A DNA stretch of 64,000 nucleotides from Schistosoma mansoni (GCF_000237925.1 NW_017385994.1:248001-312000), one strand, 5' to 3'. Shown: positions 1 through 10,822, numbered from the stretch's first letter. The notes: generated from the sequence alone by a model not told the origin. A program made the numbers and translations.

Positions 1-1347
1 TAATTATAACAATTATAAAACAAACCTTCAATTTTGTAGGTTCCCGGAGCAAAAACTCCCAAATAACAAACCAATGACAAAAGAAATCAAAATGTCCGAA
101 AATAATGATATAAACAAACAAGTCCAAAGGTTAAGTAAAACAAACACATCCAAAAAACACAGTAAAATTGATGTACAGTAAAAAGGTTTGATTCAGCCAA
201 ATGTCTTCAGTTCCCCCGTAACACTTCGTTTCTGCTGACGCGTTTGATTGGCATTTTTTGGCGAAATTGCAAAGGTAGTCATTCTTTTGAAAGATAATCG
301 ATAGATATTTTGTCTTTGTTCACAGCGCGGCAAGTGTGCTGTAGCGTTTTCTCGCCCTCTTGAATAAAGTTTGTACACAGTTACTTTTACGCGTTCTTTG
401 GTTGTTGCTATTGTAATTGAAAAGTTGATCTGTGTAGATAGGCTTCCGATGTATATTAGTCTCGAGTTGTTTTTGTATCGGTTCTGGTGACTAGTACATC
501 TATGAATGATAGTTTATTGTTTAACTCCTTTGTCATTGCAAATTTTGTCATCAAAGACCTCGTTATTCATTTATGATAATGGAAATATGTACGGACAAAA
601 ACACACGAATAATTTCATCACCTTCAGGTAATCTGAAGACTTCAATTTCAAGAGTTTGTTTTTAAAATGCTACAACGAGTTCATGGTTGTAGAGTTCCCA
701 CCCTAGCAGCCTTTAAATTCTGTTCGTTCAAAGTAAAGAACTGTTCTTTGCTTGATATGCACAATCACATACAACGGGCGATGTATACTAGCAGATTGTA
801 ATGAACGATATAAACATTGAACGATACATCTTATAGTAATGAAATAATTGCCTCGACAGTGAACCCTCAGATCATCTTTCCTCGTATAAAACAAACATAG
901 CTTTTTAAATTATGAACAAACATAGAACCAGAAACTAAAGTAATGGGAGATACAATTAAGGTAGAGAAGTAAGCAATGATAGGTTTAAGGTCAACAAAAA
1001 CCAATGAACACCTAGGTCTACATGACAAGCTGTGAGCTGTATGTGAAGGAATTCGAACACTTCACTTCTACCAGAAGTTTTCACTGATGTCGTCATGCAG
1101 AAGAACGATGAAATGTCCACGATCAAACCATCCACGTCAGAGTTTATATCCTTAGATTTTAAACAAACTTGTTTAAACTGACTGGTATCTATTTTTTTAT
1201 TTTATCAAGCGTTAAATTCAAAAGAATAATTCGTTTACATAAATTTACTACCGACATTTTGTAAGCAAAACAAACGTCAAGAACTTGTCCGTGCATACAA
1301 CTTATTTCAAAAAAGTTCACAAAGTTATAAAAGAGGATGAACATCAT
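1..1347. other. AT-rich stretch, no gene supported
   Basis: Short open frames exist on the minus strand (for example near 193-378), but none has convincing splice sites, a known motif or biased composition. I see no repeat family here that recurs elsewhere in the window. It is probably 3' flank of the minus-strand gene whose last exon ends at 1348, or intergenic DNA. Confidence 0.4.
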
Positions 1348-1542
1348 TCAAGGATCAATCGCGTGAAGTAATGGAGGTAATGGTAATGGTATTGAATGTT
1401 GATATATATCTGGGATTTCTTCTGTTTTCAAAAGTCCTAACAAAGCATCAGCATATTCACCATAGTAAATTCGTTTGACATCATCCGACAGATATATTCC
1501 ATATTTAACTTTATACATCTTACCTATTGTATGCAAATCTAT
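1348..1542 (-). CDS. Probable terminal exon of an unrecognised host gene
   Basis: On the minus strand a 3' splice site (tatatttcag) at 1543-1552 opens a 64-codon frame ending in a stop at 1348. The peptide contains YLSDDVKRIYYGEYADALLG and ends in a proline/leucine-rich tail (PLPLPPLLHAIDP). I do not recognise the family. Its orientation matches the exons at 4821-4896 and 6116-6200. The 4821 exon ends in phase 1 while this one starts in phase 0, so at least one exon between them is probably missed. A donor-like GTAAGATG 19 bases into the exon gives an alternative reading as a 19-base micro-exon that would be in phase with 4821-4896. Confidence 0.5.
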   Translation of the reverse strand: MDLHTIGKMYKVKYGIYLSDDVKRIYYGEYADALLGLLKTEEIPDIYQHSIPLPLPPLLHAIDP

Positions 1543-1625
1543 CTGAAATATAATAAAGTAAGAATCATAAATACGACTTATACTTGTCATTAAAATGTAG
1601 TTACATGAAAAATACAAGACAAAAC

Positions 1626-1675
1626 GCACTACTGAGGAGTCTCATAATAGGACGAAACGGCCATCCAGATAGCAT
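1626..1675 (+). mobile_element. Fragment of hammerhead-bearing SINE (family B)
   Basis: The stretch holds the ribozyme core of the SINE family that is complete at 2699-3107: CTGAGGAG, a TCTC/TAGGA stem-loop, then CGAAAC and the GGCC helix. Neither the tRNA-like head nor the terminal inverted repeats are present, so only about 50 bases remain. Confidence 0.6.
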
Positions 1676-1929
1676 CTCACATATGTTTCGCTCCAATATG
1701 ATACTACTCAATAGTGTACAATCAAGAACTTACTAGGGTCCAAAAACAAAACCTCTGTTATTAGGCATAAACACGAAACCACGAAAACATTGATCCAAAA
1801 TTCAAAAGCTCACATGAATTCACCCACTTAGTATTACCCTCTCTTTTTACTTTCTAGACAGTTGAATTCATTACAGCACAAATGATTATTCGTCAACCCC
1901 AGAAAAATGTGTTTACTAATAAAAGTTCA

Positions 1930-2212
1930 GAAGGGGTGTTGTGAACGGAACACTAGTTGGGGACAATCGAATGTATTTAAGCAAAGATTACAGACTATCT
2001 CAGTAAATTCTGATAACCAAACAATGAACAGTCAATTTGCAAATTAACAACCAATTGTTTCAATCTTCACTGTTTCTTCTCTAATTCCGTTGTTCATGCA
2101 TTTTCCAAACGATTGCGCTTCATTTCAGTTCTTTCCTCATCGGTCTTCTGCCAAAATACATTCTATGTCTGACCCACACCATATACTACTTATATAGATA
2201 TAAGTAGACCAC
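1930..2212 (+). repeat. Dispersed repeat, family D copy 1
   Basis: About 280 bases resemble 15895-16197 and, more weakly, 22170-22405. Shared landmarks are a GTGAACG...AACAC start, GGGGACAA.CGAATGTATTT, a pyrimidine-rich middle with CTTCTGCC, and an ATACTACTTATAT...CACACCACAG end. There is no coding content. It could be a solo LTR or a non-autonomous element; its class is not determined. Confidence 0.55.
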
Positions 2213-2219
2213 ACCACAG

Positions 2220-2400
2220 GGGTTTTGTGGAGATTTCAGTATTTTCATAGTTTAAATCATGAGTCAATTGAAGCTAGAGTCAGGGATCGTGGATGCGCAC
2301 TGCTGAGGAGTCCCATAATAGGACGAAACGGCCGTCCAGTGTTTTCAAGTTTTTCCTTGGTGGTCTAGCTTCAATTGACTGATGATTTTAACTATAAAAT
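2220..2400 (+). mobile_element. Short SINE family B derivative with hammerhead
   Basis: Left end GGTTTTGTGGAGATTTCAGT and right end TTTTAACTATAAAA carry the inverted termini of family B (GAGTCAATTGAAGCTAG against CTAGCTTCAATTGACT). Between them only the ribozyme module remains (CTGAGGAG ... CGAAAC at about 2304-2332). The tRNA-like head is missing, so this copy is essentially termini plus ribozyme. Confidence 0.7.
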
Positions 2401-2698
2401 AAAAGTAGCAGAAACGTCACCTATACTATACCAAACTAGTCACCATGGATTCAATTCTAACACTGTTAACCATGTTGAGCATAATTAAGCTCTTTGCTTT
2501 CTTTTACCTCTCATCGAATATACGGACATACTTCAGCAAGTAGAAACGGTTGTTACAATTTTAACTGCTGTTGATGATAAATGGTGATTTAGTTCGTTCA
2601 CTCACCTCGTGATTACTAAATATGGAACATTAGCTAATCGTTTAATTGTGAATGTTTAACTGGCCTAACATTTTATGTTTAACTAGAATTATAATCAG

Positions 2699-3107
2699 AA
2701 CGAGTTTTGTGAAGATTTAGTATTTTCATAGTTGAAAGCATCAGTCAATTGAAGCTAGACCACCAAGGAGTGAGAAGCAGTGGAGTTCAATTCACGTCTG
2801 TTGTGAGGTAGGAACTCACTGAAGACAATTGATGAACGGTTGCTCAACTTCATGGATTGGCTGAAGTTAGACACAAACACCACTGGATGTCGGCCGGCTT
2901 AGTGGTGCCAGAAGTTAGGCGTTTGCGTTACACTGATAGGTCCTGAGTTCGAGTCTAGCGAGGCGGGATCGTGGATGCGCACTGCTGAGGAGTCTCACAA
3001 TAGGACGAAACGGTCGTCCAGTTATTCCAGGTTTTCGATGGTGGTCTAGCTTCAATTGACTCATGATTTCAACTTTGAAATATTCTGAAATCTCCACAAA
3101 TCCCCCT
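2699..3107 (+). mobile_element. Full-length hammerhead SINE, family B
   Basis: The element has terminal inverted repeats of about 60 bases (TCAATTGAAGCTAGACCACC on the left; GGTGGTCTAGCTTCAATTGA on the right, continuing to TCTCCACAAATCCCCC). Inside is a tRNA-like segment with an A-box-like GGCTTAGTGG (about 2900) and a B-box-like GAGTTCGAGTC (about 2947), followed by a hammerhead at 2981-3022. Other copies lie at 14548, 17320, 23958 and 30222. tRNA promoter, ribozyme and inverted termini together make this a composite non-autonomous retroelement. It resembles the schistosome ribozyme SINEs, but its tRNA head differs from Sm-alpha. Confidence 0.75.
2981..3022 (+). ncRNA. Hammerhead ribozyme in SINE B
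   Basis: The conserved core is present: CTGAGGAG (C3 to G10.1, with G at the free position 7), a stem II TCTC/TAGGA loop, then CGAAA. Helix III is minimal (ACG-gt-CGT) and the expected cleavage triplet GTC ends at 3018. Helix I pairs ACTG (2981-2984) with CAGT (3019-3022). Such short helix III hammerheads usually act best as dimers. Confidence 0.7.
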
Positions 3108-4129
3108 CTGATTCTAATCAAATCGTTAATGTCGGAATGACTAATATATAAAGTGTTAACTTGGATCAGTTTATAAATAGAATGAAATAGTGAGATAAAT
3201 GATCAGAATATTTATAGTTGACATGGGGGTGAGAGATAGAAAAATGGGATTACAAATCAGAAATTACGTAATATGTAGAATAATATAAATTAAGTCAGAT
3301 ATAGTAGATTGGGGGTGGATGATAAATAAATTTCTCTAGAAAGGTTACCAAGTGTGATAATAATGGTAATGACAATGGTAAGACGTGTAGATAAAATAAG
3401 TGAACATTAATCAAATCACATCGCCATATTATTAACAAGTTGACCCTGAAGTTGGCCAGTGTAAAAGGAGTGGCTGAGCATATTTTTTTCGGATTTAAAG
3501 CTCTGGCTTTTAGATCCGGATAGCAATCGCCTCAGACAACTGAGACAAGCTTGTAAAAACGAAGATTTCTTAGGTGTTGTTTTAAATATTAAGATTTATT
3601 TTCAATCACAAAATTGTTTTGGTTTAAGTTCATGAATGGTAAGAGCTTCGGTTATTTTCTTAGGAGTTGGATACTAAGGGATCTTTTTTCAACGAAATTA
3701 TTATCAAGCTGTACAACCGTTGAAAATAGATGCCTTCGTATCCAACTCCACAAAATTGTTAACCATGATTTTAAATAGATGAATAAAAATCAGGTAATTT
3801 TTGTGTTTTATTTATGCCAAGTAAATTATGTATTTCATGTCGACACTATACAAGACACGTCAAGAAGCATATCCCTCACCTGATCAAAAATAGGAAGTGG
3901 TGGTTGATTAGTGGCTGACTATCGTGGCTATCGTAACCAATGGTTGGAGACTCTAGGTGATATGGCTCAGAATCAACCAAAATGGCGTATGTGCATACAC
4001 TCTTTATCTTCCCTTAAACACTGAGATTAAAATTGCTTCATATCTGTCTTTCTTCCTATACTATATCCTTATATACAACCTATCTTTTATATTTTATCAC
4101 CACTAAATTAACTACTTCTATGAATTCAG
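3108..4129. other. Non-coding stretch with one hairpin
   Basis: No gene is recognised. The stretch lies between the exons at 4821 and 1542 of the minus-strand gene, so it is probably intron. Its one clear feature is the long hairpin at 3659-3754, listed separately. Confidence 0.4.
3659..3754. repeat. Long imperfect hairpin
   Basis: The left arm GGAGTTGGATAC...TTTTTTCAACG is mirrored by CGTTGAAAATAG...GTATCCAACTCC. That gives arms of about 33 bases with a few mismatches around a loop of about 25 bases. It is not part of any family repeated in this window. It may be a small inverted-repeat element or a structured RNA. Confidence 0.6.
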
Positions 4130-4277
4130 TGTTCATGTTGTTGTGCTAACGAGGTATGGCAACTTGGACCGATGCATAAATGTGCCTGGTCCTACGTTGT
4201 AGATGACCGACTAATGAAATGGAGCTTTTATTGTACTGGATCATTTACATAATAACAGAAACTTACCAAAAAAACAT
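4130..4277 (+). repeat. Dispersed repeat shared with 26180-26300
   Basis: GAGGTATGGCAACTTGGACC, GATGCAT, CTACGTTGTAG.TGACCGACTAA and AACAGAAACTTAC recur at 26180-26300, where the repeat runs directly into a probable LTR fossil. It is therefore most likely a piece of the same LTR-retrotransposon family, old and fragmentary. Confidence 0.5.
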
Positions 4278-4486
4278 TGTTTTTTTAATAGAGATTTGTT
4301 CACTGAGCTGGATGGTTTGGTCATGAGCTATCATCAAAATCATCCACCTTAGCTACAAAGCTTCTCCACCATTGTGTTTTTATTTTCATCGAAAATCTCA
4401 TCAGCGAATCCATAGTTTATGTATTTTGATTAATTCTTACGTGATTTTTATAACAGTAGATACATATTTTTCGGGTTACTGTGTTT

Positions 4487-4601
4487 TCTTAGAGAGTTAG
4501 TTTTCTATGGGATGGGGTCGCTAACCCTATACTCAACCGTTTTCTTTTATCTGAAACTAGCAGTAGCTCCAGAGGAACTCCACGTGGAGTTATACATATA
4601 T
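4487..4601 (-). mobile_element. Isolated 5' end of an RTE LINE
   Basis: Reading the minus strand, AACTCCACGTGGAGTTCC..., then GGGTTAGCGACCCCATCCC and AGAAAACTAACTC match the 5' terminal 100 bases of the near full-length RTE at 31512-34718 (34610-34718). The rest of that element does not follow, so this is a detached 5' terminus. It could be the 5' end of a deleted copy or of a short non-autonomous RTE derivative. Confidence 0.65.
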
Positions 4602-4820
4602 ATCACTATATAGTATAACTGTTAAACATGTTTACATATACCTATTAACAACTTATTTGGATGAAGTGAATATTCATGGATTATGCTGCAGTTATTCAGG
4701 AGGTATTTTCTTAAGCATTCAAAATGAAGTAAATGATTTATACTCTGAAAATGAGATCCATTCAATAAAAACTCTTATATTTACCCGATAAAAAAATTAT
4801 ACTGCATTGATAGTACTTAC

Positions 4821-4896
4821 ACATTGCTACTAAAATATTATGAAGTTGACCAGACGTCCTACTTTCAAGAACTTCACCAAATTGTCTAACGGGTTT
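4821..4896 (-). CDS. Internal exon of the unrecognised minus-strand gene
   Basis: Bounded on the minus strand by an acceptor ending ...TTTCGAAG and a strong donor GTAAGTAC. The 25 codons read KPVRQFGEVLESRTSGQLHN and then ILVAM, starting in phase 0 and ending in phase 1. It follows in phase from the exon at 6116-6200. An RTE fragment fills most of the intron between them. Confidence 0.55.
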
Positions 4897-4997
4897 CTTC
4901 GAAACAACATTTGGATAGGAAGAAACAAATAAACAAAGAAAAATCAATACATCAGAAAAGATTCAAAGATAAAGGATCGTTCTCGCAAGATGGTCAT

Positions 4998-6000
4998 ACT
5001 TACTTACTTAGTTACTTACACCTGTTACTCCCGATGGAGCATAGGCCGCCGACCAGCATTCTTCAACACACTCTGTCCTGAGTCTTATTTTCTAGTTCTA
5101 TTCATTTTTCTCATGTCTGTCTTCAATGTGTTCGTTGGTCTTCCTCTTCTCCTTTGGCCCTCAGGATTCCATGTGAGGGCTTGTCTCGTGAGGCAATTGG
5201 GTGATTGCCTCAAAGTGTACCCACTGGAATCTGGTTTGTTGTCTCCCACAGTGGAATGCTGCTGATAGTGTCTGATCAACGGATCCGAAGTATCTTGCGT
5301 AGATAACTATTTGTAAACACCTGTATCTTCTGGATGATGACCTTCGTCGTTCCCCAAGTTTCCGCCCTATACAGTAGAACCGTCATGACATTTGTTTTGA
5401 AAATTCTGATTTTGGTGTTGTTAGACAATTGTTTTGAGTCTCAGATGTTTTTCAGTTGTAAATATGCTGCTCTTGCTTTGCCGATCCGCGCCCTCACATC
5501 TGCATCTGATCCACCGTGTTCATCAATGATGCTGCCCGGATATGTAAAGGTTTCCACATCCTCCAAAGCTTCTCCGTCAAGTGTAATTTGATTGGCGCAT
5601 ATTGCATTGTATCGGAGAGTCTTGCTTTTCTCTTTGTTTATATTGAGACCTACTGCTGCCGAGGCTGCTGCTACACTGGTCGTTTTCTCATGAATATGTT
5701 GTTGCGTTTGTGATAGAAGAGCCAGATCATCCGCGAAGTCTAAATCGTCCAGCTGCTTCCTACCTGTCCACCGTATCCCGTGCTTTCCTCCATATGTTGA
5801 CGTCTTTATAATCCAGTCGATCACCAGGAGAAAGAGAAAGGGTGAGATTAAGCAACCTTGCCTAACACCGGTCTTTACCTCGACTGAGTCGGTAAGTTGT
5901 CCTCCATGGACGATTTGACAGTTTAATCCATCATAGGAGTTCTGTATGATATTGACTATCTTCTCAGGCACGCCGTAGTGTCGAAGAAGCCTCCATAGTA
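4998..6000 (-). mobile_element. RTE-clade LINE, 5'-truncated
   Basis: The minus strand encodes the second half of an RTE reverse transcriptase: [40 protein letters not shown], the catalytic FADD box in [14 protein letters not shown], and downstream ITLDGEALEDVETFTY. The 3' part continues past the open frame to the typical RTE end, a short UTR (CGGCCTATGCTCC) and a (GTAA)n tail at about 4998-5020. A separate frame at 5085-5279 holds the [12 protein letters not shown] segment, showing that the copy is frame-broken. Orientation is the same as that of the host gene whose intron holds it. Confidence 0.85.
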
Positions 6001-6115
6001 ATGTCAATATGGTAATACTTTGAAATAACTATGAGGTTAAGAAAATGACATTCATAAAACTGCATGTGTTAACCAATCAATAAATCAACTTTATAGTATC
6101 AATTGACAGACATAC

Positions 6116-6200
6116 TCGTTTATAAATCATGTTCATTCTTTGAAATTTAAATGGATCAAGTTTACATAGACGTTGACCAAGTTGCTGTCCTACATCTTTG
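6116..6200 (-). CDS. Internal exon of the unrecognised minus-strand gene
   Basis: Acceptor TTTTTGATTTCAG (from 6201) and donor GTATGTC (from 6115) bound 85 bases encoding KDVGQQLGQRLCKLDPFKFQ and then RMNMIYKR. The exon starts by completing a codon (1 base) and ends in phase 0, matching the next exon at 4821-4896. Composition and both splice sites make this a convincing host exon. I cannot place the family. No further upstream exon was recognised between 6200 and the TRAF exons. Confidence 0.6.
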
Positions 6201-6389
6201 CTGAAATCAAAAATAAAATTCATAAACAACGTTGTTAACAGGATTAGTTACAAGAGGTTGACAAAAAATTAAATATGATGAGAGGATTCAATGTTTTGAC
6301 AAACAACAGGCTGACATATGAAGTTTCTGAACAAATTCGGATTTTGATTGAGATCGTGAACCGATCGATATTAAACCACAATTAAAAAC

Positions 6390-6500
6390 TTGGAAGCACT
6401 GAACCGCCGTCTCGTTCTAATTTGAGACTCTACAGCACTGCGCATCTAAGATCCCGCAAGCGGAATCCAACATCAATCAGTTCATGATCTTAATTACAAA
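6390..6500 (-). mobile_element. Worn SINE family B fragment
   Basis: Reverse-strand remnants of the ribozyme module (GCCGTCTCGTTCTAATTTGA, GCACTGCGCATC) are followed by a broken tRNA-like part and AATCAGTTCATGATCTTAA. It is much diverged from the other copies. Confidence 0.5.
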
Positions 6501-6599
6501 CATAATAATACTCACAAACCAATACTGAAATTTCGATATATTAGACATAGTTTCTATTAGTCACAAAAACGATTATCATTATTTGTTTGAACACATAAA

Positions 6600-7115
6600 T
6601 ATTGGTACAAGGAAGCGCCAGATACATATGCGCCACACAATTCTCATTTGATTTATGTGAGGGATGTGATGCCGCCCAGGTGCCCAAACCGAAGCATGTG
6701 GTTTTATTAGAGGCCCACACTCGCAGCCTTAGACCTAAAGGTCTGATCCACAAGGCAGTGAAGCATCGAGAGGACATGCAGTCCCATGGTAGTTGGTGAC
6801 TAACAACTGGTTCATATATCATTTGTTCCCTCAGGATACTGAAGCCAGTCTATGTGCACCGTCGGTTTGAAATCAGGGTTTTCCGACTCCCGTAGGTGGA
6901 ACTTCCATGTCCACCAACGCGGTTAAAGCTCCTGTCGGAGATTCACTTTTCGTTCTCTCAATTTCGTTAACAGAACCTCAGTGGCGAGAGGCAGTGAGTG
7001 GCAGTTCTCTGACAGAGGCTATATACGCGTGGCCATGTAAGAGCATTTGGAGAGGGAGAGCAGACTCTCTCCACTCTCGACCGTACCAGGCCATTCGGAG
7101 GCTCACAAAAACCAA
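6600..7115 (+). repeat. GC-rich repeat joined to a PLE
   Basis: This stretch is unusually GC-rich for the window. Its last part (GAGCATTTGGAGAGGGAGAG ... ACTCTC.ACCGTACCAGG) is homologous, in the same orientation relative to the PLE, to the reverse complement of 18064-18187. There it abuts the truncated end of another PLE. It holds no protein motif I recognise. It may be an internal or hitch-hiking piece of a PLE lineage, or an independent repeat inserted in PLE copies. Confidence 0.5.
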
Positions 7116-7254
7116 CATCGTAACAAATAGTTCGAGGTACAAAAATCATTATCGTCTTAAGAATCAATAACTTCACCGAGAAAACATTTGTCACCAGTAG
7201 AGAAATTCTGAGATTCATATGTGTGTAATCATCAGTTGTCAGCTAATCATCTCA

Positions 7255-8240
7255 ATATGTTCTCAGGCACCAAAAGTATGGTTAAGATATGTAGATGACA
7301 CCTTTGTCATTATAAAACGGGACCATTTGAATGAACTGTTTAAACTTGTCAACAACTTTGATGGAAAAATCAAGTTCACCAAAGAGTTGGAATCTCCTGA
7401 AAACAAATTACCTTTCCTAGACTTTTAGTTGAAAGGAAAGATTATGATGGCTTAAAAATTAGTATATTCCGAAAGCTGACAAATTCAGAAAAATTTCTAG
7501 ATTTTAAATCGGCACATCCACACTCGACCAAAGTGACAGTGGTCAAAAATATGATTACAAGAGCTCAAAAACTTGTCACTGAACCAAACGATATGAAAAC
7601 CGAAATAAATTTAATTACATCTACCCTAATGATGAACAATTATCCAAACGATTTTATTAAAAGAATAATTAAGAATGAAAGAAAAGACGACATTGTTAAT
7701 ACAAAAAGATTACAGAACAAGGGATGGGTTAACACAGTGGTGATCCCATATCGGAAAGGAATTTCGGAAGATATTCGAAGAATCTTAAATAATCAAAATA
7801 TAAGAGTATTTTTTCGAACAAACAATACTCTAAAATCAAAATTAGTAAGAATTAAAGATCCAATACATAAAGAAGAACAACAAAATTGTGTCTATGAAAT
7901 CAAATGTAGTGACTGTAATGCAACGTATGTAGGTGAAACATCAAGACAACTGAATGTGAGGATGAAGGAACACAAACAATGCTTGAAACACATTCCTAAA
8001 TCCTCAGATGATGTAAGGAAACTGGAGAAGAAATCAGCGATAGCATTACACTCTATAGAATCGGGTCATACAATTGATTTCGTTCATACAAAAATCCTTC
8101 AAAAAGCTTTTAATTCTTACAAGGAGAGACAAACAGCTGAAGCCCTATACATTTGGGCTAATCCAAACAATATTAACAGGAGGGATGGAATACAATTAGC
8201 AGTGCCATGGCAGCTAATCATTAATAAGTAATAACCTGAA
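7255..8240 (+). mobile_element. Penelope-like element, 3' part
   Basis: The reverse-transcriptase palm is seen as WLRYVDDTFVI (from about 7279), followed by KFTKELESPENKLPFLDF. After a frame change a 232-residue frame ends the element. Its GIY-YIG nuclease core is YEIKCSDCNATYVGETSRQL, with the downstream conserved histidine in SIESGHTIDF. The pattern RT plus GIY-YIG defines the PLE class. The 5' half is missing and the left flank is the GC-rich repeat at 6600-7115. A pyrimidine tract with ttctcag just before GCACCAAAAG may be an acceptor-like site; some PLEs are known to keep introns. The copy is broken. Confidence 0.85.
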
Positions 8241-10190
8241 TTCCTTAATGTTTTTTTATCTAATTCGTATTATCTAAAATGACAACAACTACACTCAATG
8301 ATTCTAATCAGTTGTCATATCGGAATTTGTTAAACAAGTAATTGGAACATTAAAAATGACACATACATACAGTTTCAAAATTACACTCTTCAAATCTCAC
8401 TCTTTTATTATTTTTATTTTGTTTAATTATTCTTCATGTTATACATGCTGTGACACAGATATGATCCATATCACATATATTACAAATTGTATGGTCTCCT
8501 TATAAATTCACTGATAAGAGACAATATATAGTGTGAATGTAATTTTCTCCTCTCACCTCTTACGTTTTTCTATACAATTATGTTATATGAACACTCATCA
8601 TTTCACATCGTTTATCTCTTACACATACCGAGTTTAGGTTGACATTAGAATCACTGCACGTATAATCCCCTACCCCCCTTTTTTGGAAATTAAAGGATAT
8701 GAAAAAAATTTAGCAATTGGTGATTGGTGAATTTGTTTTTGAAAGTGTGTGCTCAAGTGCAAATGAACAAACATTTTGTCACCTGTAATAATTTTTTAAT
8801 TGGCTGTAAATGGTGCAGTTTTGCAATTTGATTCGTTCAAATCGAACTAGAATAAAGTGCTTTTATTGGATGTAAGAATTGACATTTTTCCATTCGATTA
8901 TTATTTACAATAATGAACTATTTTCGCATTGTTCCATCTGAGATTTGTAAAAAATTTTAACTTCGAAAAAAACAAAAACAAATCCATTTCATTACCCTGC
9001 TATACTCCTGTTAGTGAATGTAATTTCTTTTTATGAAGTACAAATGCAACTAAAGTTATCTGTTATCGTCGTGGCAAGAGTAGTAATAATAATGTGTAGA
9101 TCATTGAAAGTTAATTTTTGAAAAAACTTACAGTTGTTATTAATAATTGATAATGGTGATTATTGAATTTCAAAAAAGGTAGTCAAATGTTTAATACACA
9201 ATTAGTGAACACATTTTGGTTTAAGTATTCCCATAAGTTAATTTAACACATAGTTCGCTCATTTAATAAACGTTATATTCGTGTAAGTATATGAATAAAT
9301 CATGATAAAGAGAAAGTGAATGGGTCATGCCGAAGTCACGCTAACCGTAAAAGATGGGTAAATGAAGCAACTTTTACGCTGTCTGAAATTAGTAATAATG
9401 TCTGAGAAAAAAGCAAATAATCTTTATAATTCAGTTATTTTGCAAACCGTTATTCTTAATACCAAAAAGTTGATTAGTTTAGCTATGAAAAGGTTTCGAA
9501 AATGAACGCAATATCAAGGTTATCAAGATTTTTTGTAAATCCATTCAAAGCATAAAATATGCTGACCTGTAGATTATTTGTAGTTGATCACTTATTAATG
9601 ATCACCGAAAAGACATGTTAGTGTACTCAGTCATGTAATACGGTAATTGTATTTGTGAGGTGGGCATAATATTTTTTGGCAGGTGATGTTAACAGCCAAT
9701 GTTTTTTAAGTGCACAGCCTTTCAAATTAATGATCTGAATTTTTTATTTTCATTAGTAAATAACATTGTAAACGTTAATTAATTAGAAAGACTGAAATTA
9801 TATTTCCAAATCCAACAGTTTCCTTTGTTAAACATACTGGACGAACAATGAAAAACTATGTACATTTTCCGTCACAAAGACATAATAATTACTCTTAAAC
9901 TGTCAAACAGTAAATCGCTGAATGTTGAAAAAGTAACCTTCTTTGACAAGCATATGTGTAATATAGGTTGAATGAAGTGTCAATGAACAAGCCTATGTCT
10001 AGTGAAATAAATTTCTATTTCAATGATATGACTTAATGTGGAATAAGGTCAATTGTATCAAGTAACCATTATGTATTTAGAATATCGTATTTCAATCTGT
10101 TAAGTTAAACTGTACATTTATTTATCAAATGTCTAAATGACATTCATCACTGTATCGAATTTTTGCTATGTAGTGATAAATCTCATATGA
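8241..10190. other. Long AT-rich stretch without a gene
   Basis: After the PLE 3' UTR nothing with coding character or recognisable repeat structure is seen on either strand. A short (ATT)n microsatellite lies at about 10215-10258. It may be intron of one of the two flanking host genes. Confidence 0.4.
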
Positions 10191-10282
10191 AACATTATTA
10201 TTACATTTCGTATGTTCCATTATTATTATTATAACTATTATTATTATTATTATTATTAATGACTTGTTAGATATGTAAGTCT

Positions 10283-10822
10283 TCATTATATGACGTTGTT
10301 TTCTGTACGGAATCGTTTACTGAAACCTTAAATTTGAAAAACCTTAAAAGCTGTTGACAAAATTATAAAGTGATCGATGATCACTTTATTATTATTAATC
10401 TAGAAAAAGTTATTTTACATCTTCATTACTATGGAATTGTGATGAATGATCAGTGTATGTTCACTTGACCTTAGCAATACAAATTATCTTGTTGTACTAA
10501 TGAACTGATCTCAGTACAATCGTCTACCTTAGCTAAGTGAAAAGAGATTGGAATGATCGTACACACCTTTGCATAAACTTTTGTTCGACAGATTAATGTT
10601 CATTATATGACGTTGTTTTCTGTACGGAATCGTTCACTGAAACCGTAAATTTGAAAAACCTGGAAAGCTGTTGGCATGGTAATAAAGTGAGCGATGATAA
10701 TTATTAATCTACAGCTTAATTACTATGGAATTGTGATGACCGATCAGTGTCTGTTCACTTGACCTTAGCAATAGAAAAGATCTTGTTGTACTAGTGAACT
10801 GATCTTACTACATTTCTCTACT
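10283..10822. repeat. Tandem duplication of about 220-245 bases
   Basis: 10283-10527 and 10601-10822 are two diverged copies of one sequence. Landmarks are ATGACGTTGTTTTCTGTACG, GATCAGTGT.TGTTCACTTG, ACCTTAGCAATA and TCTTGTTGTACTA.TGAACTG. The second copy has an internal deletion near 10700. There is no coding content. An AT-rich spacer separates the copies. Confidence 0.75.

Noticed and set aside
193-378. Minus-strand frame with MTTFAISPKNANQTRQQKRS
   Set aside because: Looks somewhat coding, but no splice donor, acceptor or partner exon could be found.
6541-7218. Several frames in the GC-rich block
   Set aside because: Open on both strands because of composition; the block is a repeat shared with 18064-18187.
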